Source: CAYRRR01 sp964426755
Lineage (GTDB): Bacteria > Patescibacteriota > Saccharimonadia > Saccharimonadales > JAGQNJ01
Length of the DNA stretch: 5,835 nucleotides
Assembly (NCBI GenBank): GCA_964426755.1
Contig: CAYRRR010000034.1
Coordinates: 1-5,835 of the forward strand
Direction of reading: 5' to 3'
Position numbers and translations under genes: made by a program
Part shown: positions 5,654 to 5,835 of the stretch, piece after piece
How positions within the stretch are numbered: position 1 is the stretch's first letter
How the letters are laid out: every line of letters starts with the position of its first letter
The notes under the pieces: generated by a model
Database searches by the model: none
What the model was told of the DNA's origin: nothing
Seen by the model: the letters and a program-made list of their open reading frames with translations, nothing else

Positions 5654-5663
5654 AACAAAGTTT

Positions 5664-5672
5664 AATATAACA
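5664..5672 (-). promoter_or_regulatory. Candidate extended -10 promoter of galE
   Basis: On the minus strand TGT followed by TATATT forms an extended -10 element (TG at 5672-5671, hexamer 5669-5664). No good -35 is present, as is common for extended -10 promoters. The predicted start near 5657 gives a leader of about 20 nt containing the GAAGGAG site. A second TGT-TATAAA (5745-5737) lies further upstream as an alternative. Confidence 0.45.
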
Positions 5673-5683
5673 GCTTTAAACAT

Positions 5684-5835
5684 ATTCGGCGCAAATAAAG
5701 CAGCGAACCTGGATGTATTTTTTACAAATTGTAGATTTTATAACAATCAAAAGAGAAAAAGCACTTAATAAACTTTTTACGTTTCGTTAATTTAAGCGCG
5801 AGCAATTTTATTAATAATTAATCAGGACTATATTG
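5684..5835. other. AT-rich non-coding region upstream of galE, to the window end
   Basis: The minus-strand frames entering from the right edge close within about 25 bases, and no plausible coding frame is visible on either strand. The stretch is AT-rich and holds a possible upstream extended -10 for galE (5737-5745, minus strand). No RNA gene, clear hairpin or repeat was recognised. Confidence 0.6.

Overview
The window looks like a piece of a small-genome bacterium of the Candidate Phyla Radiation (Patescibacteria), most likely Saccharibacteria (TM7). The main clue is the large secreted protein on the minus strand, whose N-terminal domain resembles a family I associate with Saccharibacteria and Actinobacteria. 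Moderately AT-rich DNA, very tight gene packing and ordinary TGA stop codons are consistent with this. The taxonomic call is an inference; no database search was possible.

Layout, left to right. (1) The plus-strand tail of a membrane protein (to base 101) is followed after 2 bp by a HAD-superfamily phosphatase (104-736). (2) On the minus strand lies a two-gene operon. It begins at a near-consensus promoter (3525-3553) and encodes a single-pass membrane protein with an exposed beta-domain (3497-2904). One base further on comes a 726-residue secreted protein (2902-722) with a lysozyme-like N-terminal domain and four Ig-like repeats in an A-B-A-B order. That gene contains a 48-base assembly gap and overlaps the HAD gene tail-to-tail by 15 bp. 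(3) Divergent from the operon is prs (3623-4579, PRPP synthetase). A possible small leader ORF sits in front of it, with a perfect Shine-Dalgarno sequence further upstream. (4) Convergent with prs is galE (5638-4625, UDP-hexose 4-epimerase), which probably starts at TTG and has its own extended -10 promoter. (5) About 150 bp of AT-rich non-coding sequence ends the window.

How the genes may work together. Two themes stand out, both inferential. The minus-strand operon looks like a cell-surface module, with one anchored and one exported beta-rich protein, the latter carrying a putative cell-wall-acting domain; this would suit an organism living attached to a host cell. The flanking genes look like envelope-sugar supply: Prs makes PRPP, GalE interconverts UDP-hexoses, and the membrane protein/HAD pair could belong to a polyprenyl-phosphosugar pathway. 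That last link is speculative, because only 32 residues of the membrane protein are visible.

No tRNA, rRNA, CRISPR array, insertion sequence or convincing intrinsic terminator was seen.
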